From positions 310,001 through 374,000 of the forward strand of contig JALNZG010000003.1 of the NCBI GenBank assembly GCA_023229425.1: DNA of 64,000 nucleotides, written 5' to 3'. Made by a program: the position numbers and the translations under genes. The notes under the pieces were generated by a model that saw nothing but the letters and a program-made list of their open reading frames with translations, ran no database searches and was not told the origin of the DNA. Origin of the DNA: Ignavibacteriaceae bacterium (GTDB taxonomy: Bacteria; Bacteroidota; Ignavibacteria; Ignavibacteriales; Ignavibacteriaceae). Below, piece after piece: positions 35,363-44,515 of the stretch (positions within the stretch are counted from its first letter, which is position 1; the number at the start of each line of letters is the position of its first letter).

Positions 35363-36112
35363 CTAATAACTTTTTATTTTTTTCTCTTGAAGCATTTTAA
35401 TTTGAACACACTGCTGGCTGTGCGGAACTGCTTCGAGTCTTGCAACTGGAATAAGCGGACAGGTGGGGCACAAATGTTTCGGTTCTTCAATACATTCCAG
35501 GCATACACCATAGGTTCCGGCGTCGACTCTTTTCAAAGCGTCATCAAGATAACTTAAAAATTTATTTTCACGCTGGTAGTACAAAAAAGTTTTTTCCCGT
35601 TCCATTGCATCGGTTCCTTGCTCAGCCATGTGGAGAGAGTAAGGAGAATTTTCGTTAATGTATTCACCGGTTGTCGGATCTTTCATCTGCTCCTGCAGAT
35701 TCTGAAGTTGTTCACGGATCTCTTTTTGCTTATCAAGAATAACTTTTCTAAAATGATCCAAATCTTTTTTACTGTATCCTTTTATTGCTTTGTGTACCGG
35801 TTTCTTTTCTTCAATTATTTCACGAACTTTATTATGTTTTTTAACCGGCTGAACTTTTTCAACTTTTTTCTTCACTAGTACTTTTTCTATTTTCTTTGGT
35901 TTAGAAGTTTTTACAATAACTTTTTTTTCTGTTTTTTTCGGTTTCACCACTTTTTCCTTCTTTGCCGTAGCTTTTTTACCATTAACTACTTTAGCTTTTT
36001 TCGAGATGACTTTTTTCACTACCGTTTTCTTTGCCAAAGGTTTTTTAACCGTCGGCTTTTTTACAGTAGTTTTTTTTGCGGCAGCTTTTGCTGCTGTAGA
36101 TTTTTTTACCAT
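35363..36112 (-). CDS. DksA/TraR-type zinc-finger protein with histone-H1-like N-terminal arm
   Basis: A 249-residue protein. Residues 1-105 are almost entirely Lys, Ala, Val, Pro and Thr with repeated KKPTVKKP/KKTVVKK units, like bacterial histone-H1-type DNA-binding tails. Residues about 115-249 are a DksA/TraR C4 domain: the coiled-coil hairpin (KDLDHFRKVILDKQKEIREQ), the acidic tip region, and the cysteine cluster YGVCLEC, HLCPTCPL and SQQCVQ. DksA-type factors enter the RNA polymerase secondary channel. Its position between ileS and lspA equals that of Bacillus ylyA. The basic arm may add nucleic-acid binding. Lysine codons make the gene noticeably A-rich. Confidence 0.88.
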   Translation of the reverse strand: MVKKSTAAKAAAKKTTVKKPTVKKPLAKKTVVKKVISKKAKVVNGKKATAKKEKVVKPKKTEKKVIVKTSKPKKIEKVLVKKKVEKVQPVKKHNKVREIIEEKKPVHKAIKGYSKKDLDHFRKVILDKQKEIREQLQNLQEQMKDPTTGEYINENSPYSLHMAEQGTDAMEREKTFLYYQRENKFLSYLDDALKRVDAGTYGVCLECIEEPKHLCPTCPLIPVARLEAVPHSQQCVQIKMLQEKKIKSY

Positions 36113-36127
36113 TAGTTTATTCCTCTT

Positions 36128-39100
36128 TTATTCTAAAACCTTTTGAATAGTAATCGAAAGCGAATGAGAACCGATCTCCCAACTTTGCGAGAAACCAGGG
36201 TCACCAATTTCAAATGTGATTTTATTTGCTAAAGTTTCATTCGAAATGTAGTGATTAAATATCTTAATTGCATCAACAAACTCATCAATAGCTTCCACAC
36301 TAATGAGTATCCGGTCGGTCACTTCAAAACCTGCATCTTTGCGCATATTTTGAATTCGGTTTACAAATTCACGGGCAAGCCCTTCTTGAATTAAATCGTT
36401 ATTCAGCAAGGTATCAAGCGCAACCGTTACGCCTTCGTCGCTTTCAACAGACCATCCGGTAATTTCCGAACTGATAATTTCCACATTCTCTTTTTGAACT
36501 TCAAAAGATTCTTCGCCTAAAGTTACAAAAACAGATTCTCCTTTTTCGAGTTTTCCTATTAATTCTTTGTTAAATTCCCTAATGGCATTTGCAACCGGGT
36601 TAACTTTTTTCCCGAATTTTGGTCCAAGAGTTTTAAAATTTGGTTTAGCGGATTTTGTAACAATCTCCGCATCATCTTTCAGCACAATCAATTCTTTAAC
36701 ATTTACTTCTTCAAGAATAACATCACGTATCTGGTTCAACGAGTCCTGTTTTGAAGTTTCAACTGCCACCATAATTTTTTGCAGCGGCTGACGAACTTTC
36801 AAATTCAATTTTGCACGCATTGCACGGGTTAGGTAAACTACCTTTTGTGCAAGTTCCATTTTTTCTTCAAGGGCTTTGTCAACAATCCTAACCTCGGGGA
36901 AGTCCGTTAAATGAACCGATTCAAACGGTTCTTCTTTAGTAGTTCTATTAAGATTCTGATACAATTCCTCTGCAAAAAACGGCGCAAAAGGCGAAAGAAG
37001 TTTAGCGATAATTTTTAAACTTTCATACAGCGTTTGGTACGCGGCAATTTTATTTTGATTGTTTTCCGATTTCCAAAATCGTCTTCTATTTCTTCTAACA
37101 TACCAGTTTGAAAGATGATCAATCGTAAATGAATAAATGAGCCGCGCTGCTTTTGTAACATCATACGCATCCATAAACTGCTGATATTCATTTACAACTG
37201 AATTTAATTTTGAAATGATCCAGCGGTCAATTTCCGGGCGTTCTTCGTAAGGAATAAATTCTTCGCTGAAATTAAACTTATCAATATTTGCATAAAGCGC
37301 AAAGAACGAATACGTATTTAACAGCGTTCCGAAAAATTTTCTTTGCGTCTCGGCTAAATCATCTTCACTAAATAAAGTTGGGCGCCACGGCGGATTATTT
37401 ACCGTCAAATACCAACGGGTAGCATCTGCACCGTACTTATCAAATAAACTGAATGGATCAACGGTGTTCCCTTTTGATTTGGACATTTTCTGTCCACTTT
37501 TGTCCAAGATTAAATCATTAACAAGCACATTCTTATACGCAACCTTATCAAACAGCATTGTAGAAATTGCGTGGAGTGTATAAAACCAGCCGCGTGTTTG
37601 GTCAATTCCTTCGCAAATAAAATCCGCAGGAAAGTTTTTATCAAACCATTCTTGATTTTCAAAAGGATAATGATACTGAGCAAACGGCATTGAACCGCTA
37701 TCAAACCAAACATCAATTAATTCCGGAGTGCGTTTGTAAATTTTTCCGTTTTGTTCAAATTTAACATCATCAACAAAAGGTTTATGGAGATCAATTTCTC
37801 CATCCGGTAAATTTTTTACAAGAATTTTCTCTCCATCGCGCTCAACAAATCCTTCTTTCAATTCGGCAACAGATCCGACAGCAAACATATCGCCGTCATC
37901 GCTTAACCAAAGAGGAAGCGGCGTTCCCCAATAACGATCGCGTGAAAGAGACCAATCTTTATTTTCTTCAAGCCAGTTACCGAATCTTCCTGCGCCAACT
38001 TCAGGCGGACACCAATTGATAGTTTTGTTTAATTCGATCATCCGTTTTGCAATTTCAGTTGTGCGGATGTACCAGCTATCGCGCGCATAATAGATCAACG
38101 GATTATCGCATCGCCAGCAATGCGGATATGAGTGGAGATGATCATTACCGGCTTTGTAGATGAGTCCGCGTTCTTTCAAATTCCTCACAACATCCGGATC
38201 AACACCTTTTTCTTCATGTGTTGTGAACTTGAGCGATTTTACTAATCGTCCGGCAAAGTCGGTTACTTCTTCGGTAAATCTTCCGCCTTTTGTAACCGGT
38301 TGCAGAAACGGCAGATCAAATTTCTTAGATAGTTCATAATCATCCGCACCAAATGCAGGAGCAATGTGCACAACTCCGGTACCGTCTTCGGTGCTAACAA
38401 AATCTCCCGGAACAACATACCAGGCTTTTTTATCAGTTGGGATATATGAGAATAAAGGTTCGTATTCTTTGTTTAGAAGCTCTGCGCCTTTCAATTTAGA
38501 AAGGATTTCATATTCTTCTTTGATCATGGCTAAACGGGCTTCAGCAAGATAAAGAATTCCGTGTTTCTCGGTTTTTATTTTTACATAATCGATTTCCGGA
38601 CCAACGGCGAGCGCAACATTTGAAATCAGCGTCCACGGAGTTGTCGTCCAAACTAAAATTGAAGCATCTTCATCTTTCAATTTGAATTTGATAGTGACAC
38701 TCGGATCGTGAACATCGGCATAACCGAGCGCAAGTTCGTGTGAAGAAAGAGGCGTCTCGCAATGCGGGCATTGCGGAACAATTTTAAATCCTTTGTAAAT
38801 CAATCCCTTTTTTACATATTCGGAAAGCGCCCACCAAACCGATTCGATATAATCATTCGTGCAAGTAATGTATGCGTCATCAAGATTGATCCAATAGCCC
38901 ATACGCTCGGTAAGTGTTTGCCAGCCTTGTTTCATCTCGATATGACCATATACCAGATCTTTTGCTTTTTTGTTGAAGGCGGCGACTCCGTACTTTTCAA
39001 TATCGGATTTTTGTGAAAAATCCAATTCCTTCTCAAGCGCAATTTCAACAGGTAAACCGTGTGTATCCCAACCGGCTTTTCTGTGAACCTGGTAACCTTG

Positions 39101-39322
39101 CAAGGTTTTGTAACGGCAGATCAAATCCTTTAAGGTTCTTGCCATAACGTGGTGAATGCCGGGCTTCCCGTTTACGGTTGGCGGTCCTTCGTAAAAGGTA
39201 AATGTTTTTTCTTCGCTTCGCGAATGAATACTTTTCTCAAAAATTTTATGGTCTTGCCAGAACTTGAGAATCTCTTTTTCTAAAGTTGCGTAGTTTACAG
39301 AATCAGAATATTGTTTGAACAT
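36128..39322 (-). CDS. ileS: Isoleucyl-tRNA synthetase
   Basis: A 1064-residue class I aminoacyl-tRNA synthetase. The HIGH-equivalent is PGIHHVMART near 54-63. The editing domain includes the conserved VWTTTPWTL and GTGVVHIAPAFGADD, and the KMSKS loop is KSGQKMSKSKGNTVDPF. The long C-terminal part matches the eukaryotic-like/type 2 IleS length rather than the about 930-residue E. coli form, a type often linked to mupirocin resistance; this class call is inference from length. It is downstream of the membrane/coiled-coil gene and 15 bases before the DksA-like gene. Confidence 0.97.
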   Translation of the reverse strand: MFKQYSDSVNYATLEKEILKFWQDHKIFEKSIHSRSEEKTFTFYEGPPTVNGKPGIHHVMARTLKDLICRYKTLQGYQVHRKAGWDTHGLPVEIALEKELDFSQKSDIEKYGVAAFNKKAKDLVYGHIEMKQGWQTLTERMGYWINLDDAYITCTNDYIESVWWALSEYVKKGLIYKGFKIVPQCPHCETPLSSHELALGYADVHDPSVTIKFKLKDEDASILVWTTTPWTLISNVALAVGPEIDYVKIKTEKHGILYLAEARLAMIKEEYEILSKLKGAELLNKEYEPLFSYIPTDKKAWYVVPGDFVSTEDGTGVVHIAPAFGADDYELSKKFDLPFLQPVTKGGRFTEEVTDFAGRLVKSLKFTTHEEKGVDPDVVRNLKERGLIYKAGNDHLHSYPHCWRCDNPLIYYARDSWYIRTTEIAKRMIELNKTINWCPPEVGAGRFGNWLEENKDWSLSRDRYWGTPLPLWLSDDGDMFAVGSVAELKEGFVERDGEKILVKNLPDGEIDLHKPFVDDVKFEQNGKIYKRTPELIDVWFDSGSMPFAQYHYPFENQEWFDKNFPADFICEGIDQTRGWFYTLHAISTMLFDKVAYKNVLVNDLILDKSGQKMSKSKGNTVDPFSLFDKYGADATRWYLTVNNPPWRPTLFSEDDLAETQRKFFGTLLNTYSFFALYANIDKFNFSEEFIPYEERPEIDRWIISKLNSVVNEYQQFMDAYDVTKAARLIYSFTIDHLSNWYVRRNRRRFWKSENNQNKIAAYQTLYESLKIIAKLLSPFAPFFAEELYQNLNRTTKEEPFESVHLTDFPEVRIVDKALEEKMELAQKVVYLTRAMRAKLNLKVRQPLQKIMVAVETSKQDSLNQIRDVILEEVNVKELIVLKDDAEIVTKSAKPNFKTLGPKFGKKVNPVANAIREFNKELIGKLEKGESVFVTLGEESFEVQKENVEIISSEITGWSVESDEGVTVALDTLLNNDLIQEGLAREFVNRIQNMRKDAGFEVTDRILISVEAIDEFVDAIKIFNHYISNETLANKITFEIGDPGFSQSWEIGSHSLSITIQKVLE

Positions 39323-39365
39323 TGTACTTGATTAATTTAGTAGTTAGTTGTTAGTCGTAATTTGT

Positions 39366-39980
39366 TTATTGTGCTTCGTATTTCTTAATGAGTTCGCGTT
39401 CAATTTGAATGAACTCTTTCAATTCTTTTTCGATCCGTTCTTTTTTCAACAATGTATTCTTTGCGCTTGCTTCCGCATCGTTGATGATCTTTTCAGCCTT
39501 TACTTTAGCTTCCAAAACCGTTAATGCAGCTTCGTCTTTTGCAGATTTAATATATTCTTCAAAAATATTTAGTTTCGATTTTACTTCGAGCAATTCCTTT
39601 TGAAGCGAAAAAATTTCTCCCATCGCCATTCCGAAAAAAGCCATTGTGCCTAACATGATGTCACGCAGCGTATAAAGAATTATGTTTTCCGCAACAAGAC
39701 TGCTGGCAGAAAAATATTCTTTAAAGAATGTTACAAGAAAAATGCTTACGAATGATGTAGCAATAGCGAGCGCAAAAATAATCTTTCCGCCTAAATGCCA
39801 GTCGTACGATTTGTTCATGTACCAGCCGAGTGCAAAACAGAAAACCGAAATGACGAACCAGACCGCAAAATTATTTTCACCGAACTTAAAGATTTCTGTA
39901 TCTAAAAAATTCGAAATGAATATCAGCACCGCTATTAAAGCCGGGGCAAAGTATGACGCGAGTTTTTTTGTAGCGCTCAT
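39366..39980 (-). CDS. Unknown membrane protein with C-terminal coiled coil
   Basis: A 204-residue protein that I do not recognise. Residues about 8-125 hold four hydrophobic segments (YFAPALIAVLIFISNFL, FAVWFVISVFCFALGWYM, IIFALAIATSFVSIFLVTFF, TLRDIMLGTMAFFGMAMG). Residues about 126-204 form a continuous charged helix (KELLEVKSKLNIFEEYIK onward) resembling the DivIVA/ATP-synthase-b type of coiled coil. It overlaps the purine nucleoside phosphorylase gene by four bases and lies in the yggS-divIVA-ileS cluster. A membrane anchor for a polar or division complex with DivIVA is a reasonable guess, not evidence. Confidence 0.75.
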   Translation of the reverse strand: MSATKKLASYFAPALIAVLIFISNFLDTEIFKFGENNFAVWFVISVFCFALGWYMNKSYDWHLGGKIIFALAIATSFVSIFLVTFFKEYFSASSLVAENIILYTLRDIMLGTMAFFGMAMGEIFSLQKELLEVKSKLNIFEEYIKSAKDEAALTVLEAKVKAEKIINDAEASAKNTLLKKERIEKELKEFIQIERELIKKYEAQ

Positions 39981-40816
39981 AATTTTTTTATAACCTCTTT
40001 CATCAATAAGGTCATTTTAGGTTCGGCAGTCATCGCCGCTTCAATAATTTCTTCCAACACCGCCGGCTTGAGTGAATCGGGAAAACATTCATCCGTAATG
40101 ATGCTGAATCCAATCACTTTCATTCCCATGTGGTTTGCTACAATATTTTCCGGGACGGTTGACATTCCAACTACATCCGCACCGATCGCACGCAAGAAGC
40201 GGTATTCGGCTTTTGTTTCAAGATTTGGACCCGACACTGCAACATAAACGCCTTTATGAACTTTAATTTTATTTTCCAGAGCAACATTTTCCGCAAGTTC
40301 AATTAATTGCAAATTGTAGGGCTCGCTCATATCGGGGAAACGAGGACCAAGTTCATCTTCATTTTTTCCGATGAGCGGATTATCGCCAAGTAAATTAATA
40401 TGATCGAGCATCAGCATAATATCGCCGCGCCGGTAGATGGGATTCATTCCTCCGCAAGCATTTGAAACCAGCAGAGTTTCAACTCCAAGGAATTTCATCA
40501 CACGAACAGGATACGTAATTTGCTGCATGGTGTAGCCTTCATAAAAATGAAACCTGCCCTGCATAGCTACAACATTTTTCCCGTTAATTTTTCCAAAAAT
40601 TAATTTCCCTTTGTGCGATTCAACTGTTGATAATGGAAAATGGGGTAAATCAGCGTAATCAATTTCATGAGTGATCTGAATTTCCTTTACAAGTCCGCCC
40701 AGCCCGGTGCCGAGAATAATTCCAACCTGCTTCGCAAGGCAATCCGGATAATTTTCACCGGTATATTTTCTAATAACCTCAAGAGTTTCGTTAATTTTTT
40801 CGGTTAATCCGCTCAT
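39977..40816 (-). CDS. Purine nucleoside phosphorylase, class I (trimeric)
   Basis: A 279-residue enzyme phosphorolysing inosine, guanosine and their deoxy forms to base plus ribose 1-phosphate. Family signatures are complete: VGIILGTGLGGLV near the N-terminus, SNACGGMNPIYRRGDIML, the phosphate-binding and histidine-containing ESHKGKLIFG, the base-binding YVAVSGPNLETKAEYRFLR and MSTVPENIVANHMGM, and FSIITDECF. The length fits the mammalian-type trimeric PNP rather than the hexameric DeoD form. Start and stop overlap divIVA and the next gene by four bases each, so it is embedded in an operon with unrelated cell-division genes. Confidence 0.95.
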   Translation of the reverse strand: MSGLTEKINETLEVIRKYTGENYPDCLAKQVGIILGTGLGGLVKEIQITHEIDYADLPHFPLSTVESHKGKLIFGKINGKNVVAMQGRFHFYEGYTMQQITYPVRVMKFLGVETLLVSNACGGMNPIYRRGDIMLMLDHINLLGDNPLIGKNEDELGPRFPDMSEPYNLQLIELAENVALENKIKVHKGVYVAVSGPNLETKAEYRFLRAIGADVVGMSTVPENIVANHMGMKVIGFSIITDECFPDSLKPAVLEEIIEAAMTAEPKMTLLMKEVIKKL

Positions 40817-41349
40817 AAAATTTTATCCACAAAATCGTCCATGTTAAATTCTACTTTTGTTTGCCGTTCCGGCTTCTTTGTAATGGATGGCGCAAAATCG
40901 GCTTTATCAATTTTCATTTCTAAAAGATGAGATTGAGTGGTAACTATTGCCTTCAACTTCGCAATAATTAAATCGCGCTCTTCACGCAGACTGATGATAG
41001 AATTTCTAATTTGATCAGCATTTTCTTTTGCCTTCTCCACCATTTGTGAAGCTTTTATTTCGGCTTCTTTTAACATTAAGGCAGTCTGTTTTTTAGTTGA
41101 TTCAATAGCCTTTGCCGAATTTTCGTGAGTTTTTAAAAGTGTGTCTTGAAGGTTTTTTTCAATCCTTCTAAATTCAACTAACTGCTGGCTTGTTTCTTCA
41201 AGCTGTTTTTTCATCGAATCGTTTTCTGTTTGCAGTTCTTCAACTTCCGAAGCGATCTTTTCTAAAAAAGAATGTACTTCTTCGGTAGAAAATCCACGGA
41301 ACGATTTACTAAATTCCTGCCGCTTTATACTTAATGGTGATGTTCTCAT
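40813..41349 (-). CDS. divIVA: DivIVA-domain protein
   Basis: A 178-residue cytoplasmic coiled-coil protein. The N-terminal lipid-binding DivIVA motif is clear: SPLSIKRQEFSKSFRGFSTE followed by EVHSFLEKIASEVEEL. The rest is coiled coil (about 30-145) and a short acidic tail. DivIVA/GpsB proteins recognise curved membrane at poles and septa and recruit division or wall-growth factors. It is between yggS and the purine phosphorylase gene, with a six-base gap and a four-base overlap, and upstream of ileS as in Firmicutes, which supports the identification. Confidence 0.92.
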   Translation of the reverse strand: MRTSPLSIKRQEFSKSFRGFSTEEVHSFLEKIASEVEELQTENDSMKKQLEETSQQLVEFRRIEKNLQDTLLKTHENSAKAIESTKKQTALMLKEAEIKASQMVEKAKENADQIRNSIISLREERDLIIAKLKAIVTTQSHLLEMKIDKADFAPSITKKPERQTKVEFNMDDFVDKIL

Positions 41350-41355
41350 ATTTTT

Positions 41356-42042
41356 TTATTGTAAATAATTTCTTGTTCCAAAAATTGCCGTGCCGATACG
41401 CAACATAGTAGATCCTTCTTCGAGGGCAAGTTCAAAATCGCTTGTCATTCCCATCGAAAGTTCGTTTAAGCTAAAACCGTTTTTGTTCAACTTTTCTTTT
41501 AAGTCCCGAAGTTGAGAAAAGCTTTGCCGGATTTTTTTTTCATCACCGGTAAAAGGAGCCATCGTCATCAAACCGGCAAGATTAATATTTTGGTTTTCAG
41601 TACAAAAACCGGCTATGTCCTCAATTTCTTTTTCGGAAGTTAGTCCATGCTTGGTCGCTTCTTCCGAAGTTTTAATTTCTAAAAGTATTTTCTGCGATTT
41701 ATTTTGTTTTTGAGCCGTTTTCGCAATTTCTTCTGCAAGTTTCAAAGAATCAACAGAATGAATAAATTCCGCTCTCGGCACAACATATTTTACTTTATTC
41801 GTTTGCAGATGTCCGATAAAATGCCATGAAACATCTTCCGGCACCAGATCAAATTTTTCTACAAGTTCCTGAGCCCAATTTTCGCCGAAATCTCTTTGTC
41901 CACAGCTTTTCGCTTCCAAAACTGATTCGAACCCATAAGTTTTAGAAACGGCTATTAGGGTAATTTCTTCCGGATTTCTGCCGATTTTTAGACATTTTTC
42001 GGCTATTTCGTCGCGGACTCTATTCAGGTTCTCTTTAATCAT
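41356..42042 (-). CDS. yggS: YggS/PROSC-family pyridoxal phosphate homeostasis protein
   Basis: A 228-residue single-domain PLP-binding protein with the alanine-racemase-like barrel. The PLP lysine is K34 in ITLIAVSKTYGFE; further signatures are DFGENWAQELVEK, WHFIGHLQTNKVKY and LSMGMTSDFELALEEGSTMLRIG. The family controls free PLP and amino-acid/keto-acid balance and has no known enzymatic turnover. It is the first gene of the minus-strand run continuing through divIVA and ileS, the position of ylmE in Bacillus. A candidate promoter lies just upstream. Confidence 0.95.
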   Translation of the reverse strand: MIKENLNRVRDEIAEKCLKIGRNPEEITLIAVSKTYGFESVLEAKSCGQRDFGENWAQELVEKFDLVPEDVSWHFIGHLQTNKVKYVVPRAEFIHSVDSLKLAEEIAKTAQKQNKSQKILLEIKTSEEATKHGLTSEKEIEDIAGFCTENQNINLAGLMTMAPFTGDEKKIRQSFSQLRDLKEKLNKNGFSLNELSMGMTSDFELALEEGSTMLRIGTAIFGTRNYLQ

Positions 42043-42058
42043 AATAAAATCAAGTTTG

Positions 42059-42089
42059 TAAAACTATTGCTTTTCTTTGCAAAAATCAA
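42059..42089 (-). promoter_or_regulatory. Candidate promoter of the yggS-ileS run
   Basis: On the minus strand: TTG (42089-42087), 20 bases, TAGTTTTA (42066-42059), which differs from TAnnTTTG in the last base only. The leader before the yggS start would be about ten bases. Confidence 0.4.
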
Positions 42090-42181
42090 TAAAAATTACG
42101 GAAAATTTTTCCGGCGCTTTTTTTAGGATTTTACGCCATAAATGTTTTATTTTTAGTTGAAGTTATTTAAAAAAGGGATTT

Positions 42182-42829
42182 ATGAAAAAGTTAACCATCA
42201 TTTCCTTAATTTTTCTTTCGGTGCAACTCTTTTCGCAAACTCAATCTCTTGCGTACCGAATGCCTTTTTCTGAATGTTTTCAAACACAAACTGATTCACT
42301 CCATTCTACTAAAAATTTAAAACCATTACTTTCCATAAAAACAATATTTTTTCAAGCAATCGCTGGAGGAGGAATCGGAACATTGGCCGCATTGATTGGG
42401 AGTGAATTAGGCGATGAACTATTCAATGATAGACACCGTGGCTTGGCTCCATCAGATGAATTCATGTTGGGCTTTTTTATTGGATATTCTTTGGGGAATG
42501 CACTTGGTGTTTACTGGATTGGAAATATGGAGGAAGTACAAGGTTCGTTTGGATACACTTTATTTGGTTCAATCGCTGGAATGGCAATTGGGATTAGTTT
42601 GACGGGACAAAAAGGAAGTGCAATACCAATTTTTATTTTACCTGGTGTCGGCGGAATAATTGCTTTTTATCTTTCAGCCGAAGAAGTTGTTCCGACAAAG
42701 ACAGATGTGCTAATTCAAATTCAAAATGAAAAAGTTCAGTTTGGTACTCCAAGAATATTTTTAACAAGAATTGATGAGACCTCGAACAAGCTGAGATGCA
42801 ATTTTGAACTTTTACGGGTAAATTTTTAA
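42182..42829 (+). CDS. Exported membrane protein of unknown function
   Basis: A 215-residue protein that I do not recognise. It has a signal peptide (about 1-20, SLIFLSVQLFSQ) and then three glycine-rich hydrophobic segments: FFQAIAGGGIGTLAALIGSE, FFIGYSLGNALGVYWIG and LFGSIAGMAIGISLTG, plus IPIFILPGVGGIIAFYLSA. The alternating glycine pattern resembles small inner- or outer-membrane proteins with packed helices. The C-terminus is polar. The gene is divergent from yggS and precedes nadB by about 100 bases. It could be a lineage-specific envelope protein. Confidence 0.7.
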   Translation: MKKLTIISLIFLSVQLFSQTQSLAYRMPFSECFQTQTDSLHSTKNLKPLLSIKTIFFQAIAGGGIGTLAALIGSELGDELFNDRHRGLAPSDEFMLGFFIGYSLGNALGVYWIGNMEEVQGSFGYTLFGSIAGMAIGISLTGQKGSAIPIFILPGVGGIIAFYLSAEEVVPTKTDVLIQIQNEKVQFGTPRIFLTRIDETSNKLRCNFELLRVNF

Positions 42830-42931
42830 CAACGGCAAAATCTGTTCAAAGATCAATTTTTATTCCGCAGATACTCCAATCTGCCCCATCCTTCAGCAAA
42901 AAAATTCCTATTTTTGTAAAACAAAATTTCT

Positions 42932-44509
42932 ATGATGAACACATACCAATTTGATACCATAATTATCGGCAGCGGACTTGCCGGATTGTATTCTGCTATT
43001 CACGCTGCAAAACATGGAAGTGTTGCGCTAATTACAAAAACCACTCTCGATCTTTCCAATTCATATTGGGCACAGGGAGGAATTGCCGCTGCAATCTCTA
43101 AAGACGATTCTCCTTTACTTCATTTTGAAGACACACTTTCTGCCGGAAGAAATCTTTGCAATAAAACTGCTGTTGAAGTTTTGGTAAATGAAGGAAGAGA
43201 GAGAGTCTTCGAGCTTATCGAAATGGGAATGCCGTTCGATAAAGAAAATGGTGAAATTGCTCTCGGACTTGAAGGTGGACATTCGCGGCGAAGAGTTTTG
43301 CATGCCGGCGGAGATTCTACCGGACGCGATATTGTAAATTTTGTTTTGAAATCTGTTTTGGGAAATAAACGCATCTCCATCTTTGAAAATAAATTTGTTT
43401 ATAATTTACTCGTCCAAGAGAACGAATGCATTGGCGTTTCTGCGTATGATTTTATGGAGAATAAAAACTTTCACTTTCTTGGTAATTCGACGATTCTTGC
43501 TTCCGGCGGAGGCGCGGCAGTTTATTTAAGATCGACAAATCCACATACCTCGCTTGGTGATGGTGTTGCTCTCGCCTACAATACTGGTGCAGAAATCGAA
43601 AGTATGGAATTCATGCAGTTTCATCCGACATCGTTTTATTCACCAGGCGGAGAAACATTTTTAATCAGCGAAGCCGTTCGCGGAGAAGGAGCTCATCTTG
43701 TTAATCATCAAGGGATTAGATTCTTACAAGAACAAAATTTAAGTGAACTTGCCCCGCGCGATGTTGTCTCCGAAGCAATTTTTAATGAGATGAAAAATTC
43801 AGGCGAACCAAATGTTTTTCTGAAACTTGATCACCTTGATGCGGAAAAAATAAAATCCCGCTTCTCAAATATTTATAGTGAAACGATGCGCTTTGGAATT
43901 GATATGACAAAACAACCGCTTCCTGTTTCGCCTGCCGCGCACTTCATGATCGGTGGAATTAAAACCGGATTGAACGGAGAAACAAACATAAGACATTTGT
44001 ACGCAGTGGGTGAAGTCGCTTCATCCGGTATCCACGGCGCCAACCGGCTTGCGAGTAATTCATTGCTCGAGTGTTTTGTGTTTTCGAAGCGAGCGGTTGA
44101 AGATTCGTTAAGCTACAAGGGGATTGAAAATTTCTCACAGAAAATTGAAACTGCGCCACCATTCAAAGTTGCAAAAGAAAAAGAGAGTGATTTTTTAAAT
44201 GTAAAAAATTTGATCGCACAACTTTTGTGGGATAATGCCGGGATAGTCCGCACAAAAGAAAAACTAAATTTTGCAGTTGAAAAATTGAACGAACTTTCCT
44301 CTCACTTAAAACTTGTTGAAAATGAATATTACTCGTTTAGAATTTCAAGTTTGCTGCTGTTTTCCAAACTGTTAACCTCGGCAGCATTAATAAGAGAAGA
44401 AAGCCGCGGAAGTCATCTGCGAAAAGATTTTCCCGAAGAAAGTTTGAACTTTCAAAAGACCATTATTCAACAAAAAGATAAACCGATAAAATTTTCTAAC
44501 ATTAAATAA
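42932..44509 (+). CDS. nadB: L-aspartate oxidase
   Basis: A 525-residue flavoprotein that oxidises L-aspartate to iminoaspartate, the first step of NAD synthesis. The FAD fold is IIGSGLAGLYSA (11-22). The succinate-dehydrogenase-like signature SNSYWAQGGIAAAI and the catalytic-region motifs ALGLEGGHSRRRVLHAGGDS, ESMEFMQFHPTSFY, HFMIGGIKT and GIHGANRLASNSLLEC are all present. The length is usual. It starts the nadB-nadC-nadA run; six bases separate it from nadC. A TATTTTTG box (42909-42916) just upstream matches the -7 promoter element but has no TTG at the right distance. Confidence 0.97.
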   Translation: MMNTYQFDTIIIGSGLAGLYSAIHAAKHGSVALITKTTLDLSNSYWAQGGIAAAISKDDSPLLHFEDTLSAGRNLCNKTAVEVLVNEGRERVFELIEMGMPFDKENGEIALGLEGGHSRRRVLHAGGDSTGRDIVNFVLKSVLGNKRISIFENKFVYNLLVQENECIGVSAYDFMENKNFHFLGNSTILASGGGAAVYLRSTNPHTSLGDGVALAYNTGAEIESMEFMQFHPTSFYSPGGETFLISEAVRGEGAHLVNHQGIRFLQEQNLSELAPRDVVSEAIFNEMKNSGEPNVFLKLDHLDAEKIKSRFSNIYSETMRFGIDMTKQPLPVSPAAHFMIGGIKTGLNGETNIRHLYAVGEVASSGIHGANRLASNSLLECFVFSKRAVEDSLSYKGIENFSQKIETAPPFKVAKEKESDFLNVKNLIAQLLWDNAGIVRTKEKLNFAVEKLNELSSHLKLVENEYYSFRISSLLLFSKLLTSAALIREESRGSHLRKDFPEESLNFQKTIIQQKDKPIKFSNIK

Positions 44510-44515
44510 CCGAAT

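Noticed and set aside
36128..39322. Mobile or acquired resistance ileS
   Set aside because: The long form alone is common as the only chromosomal ileS, and the gene sits in its conserved cluster.
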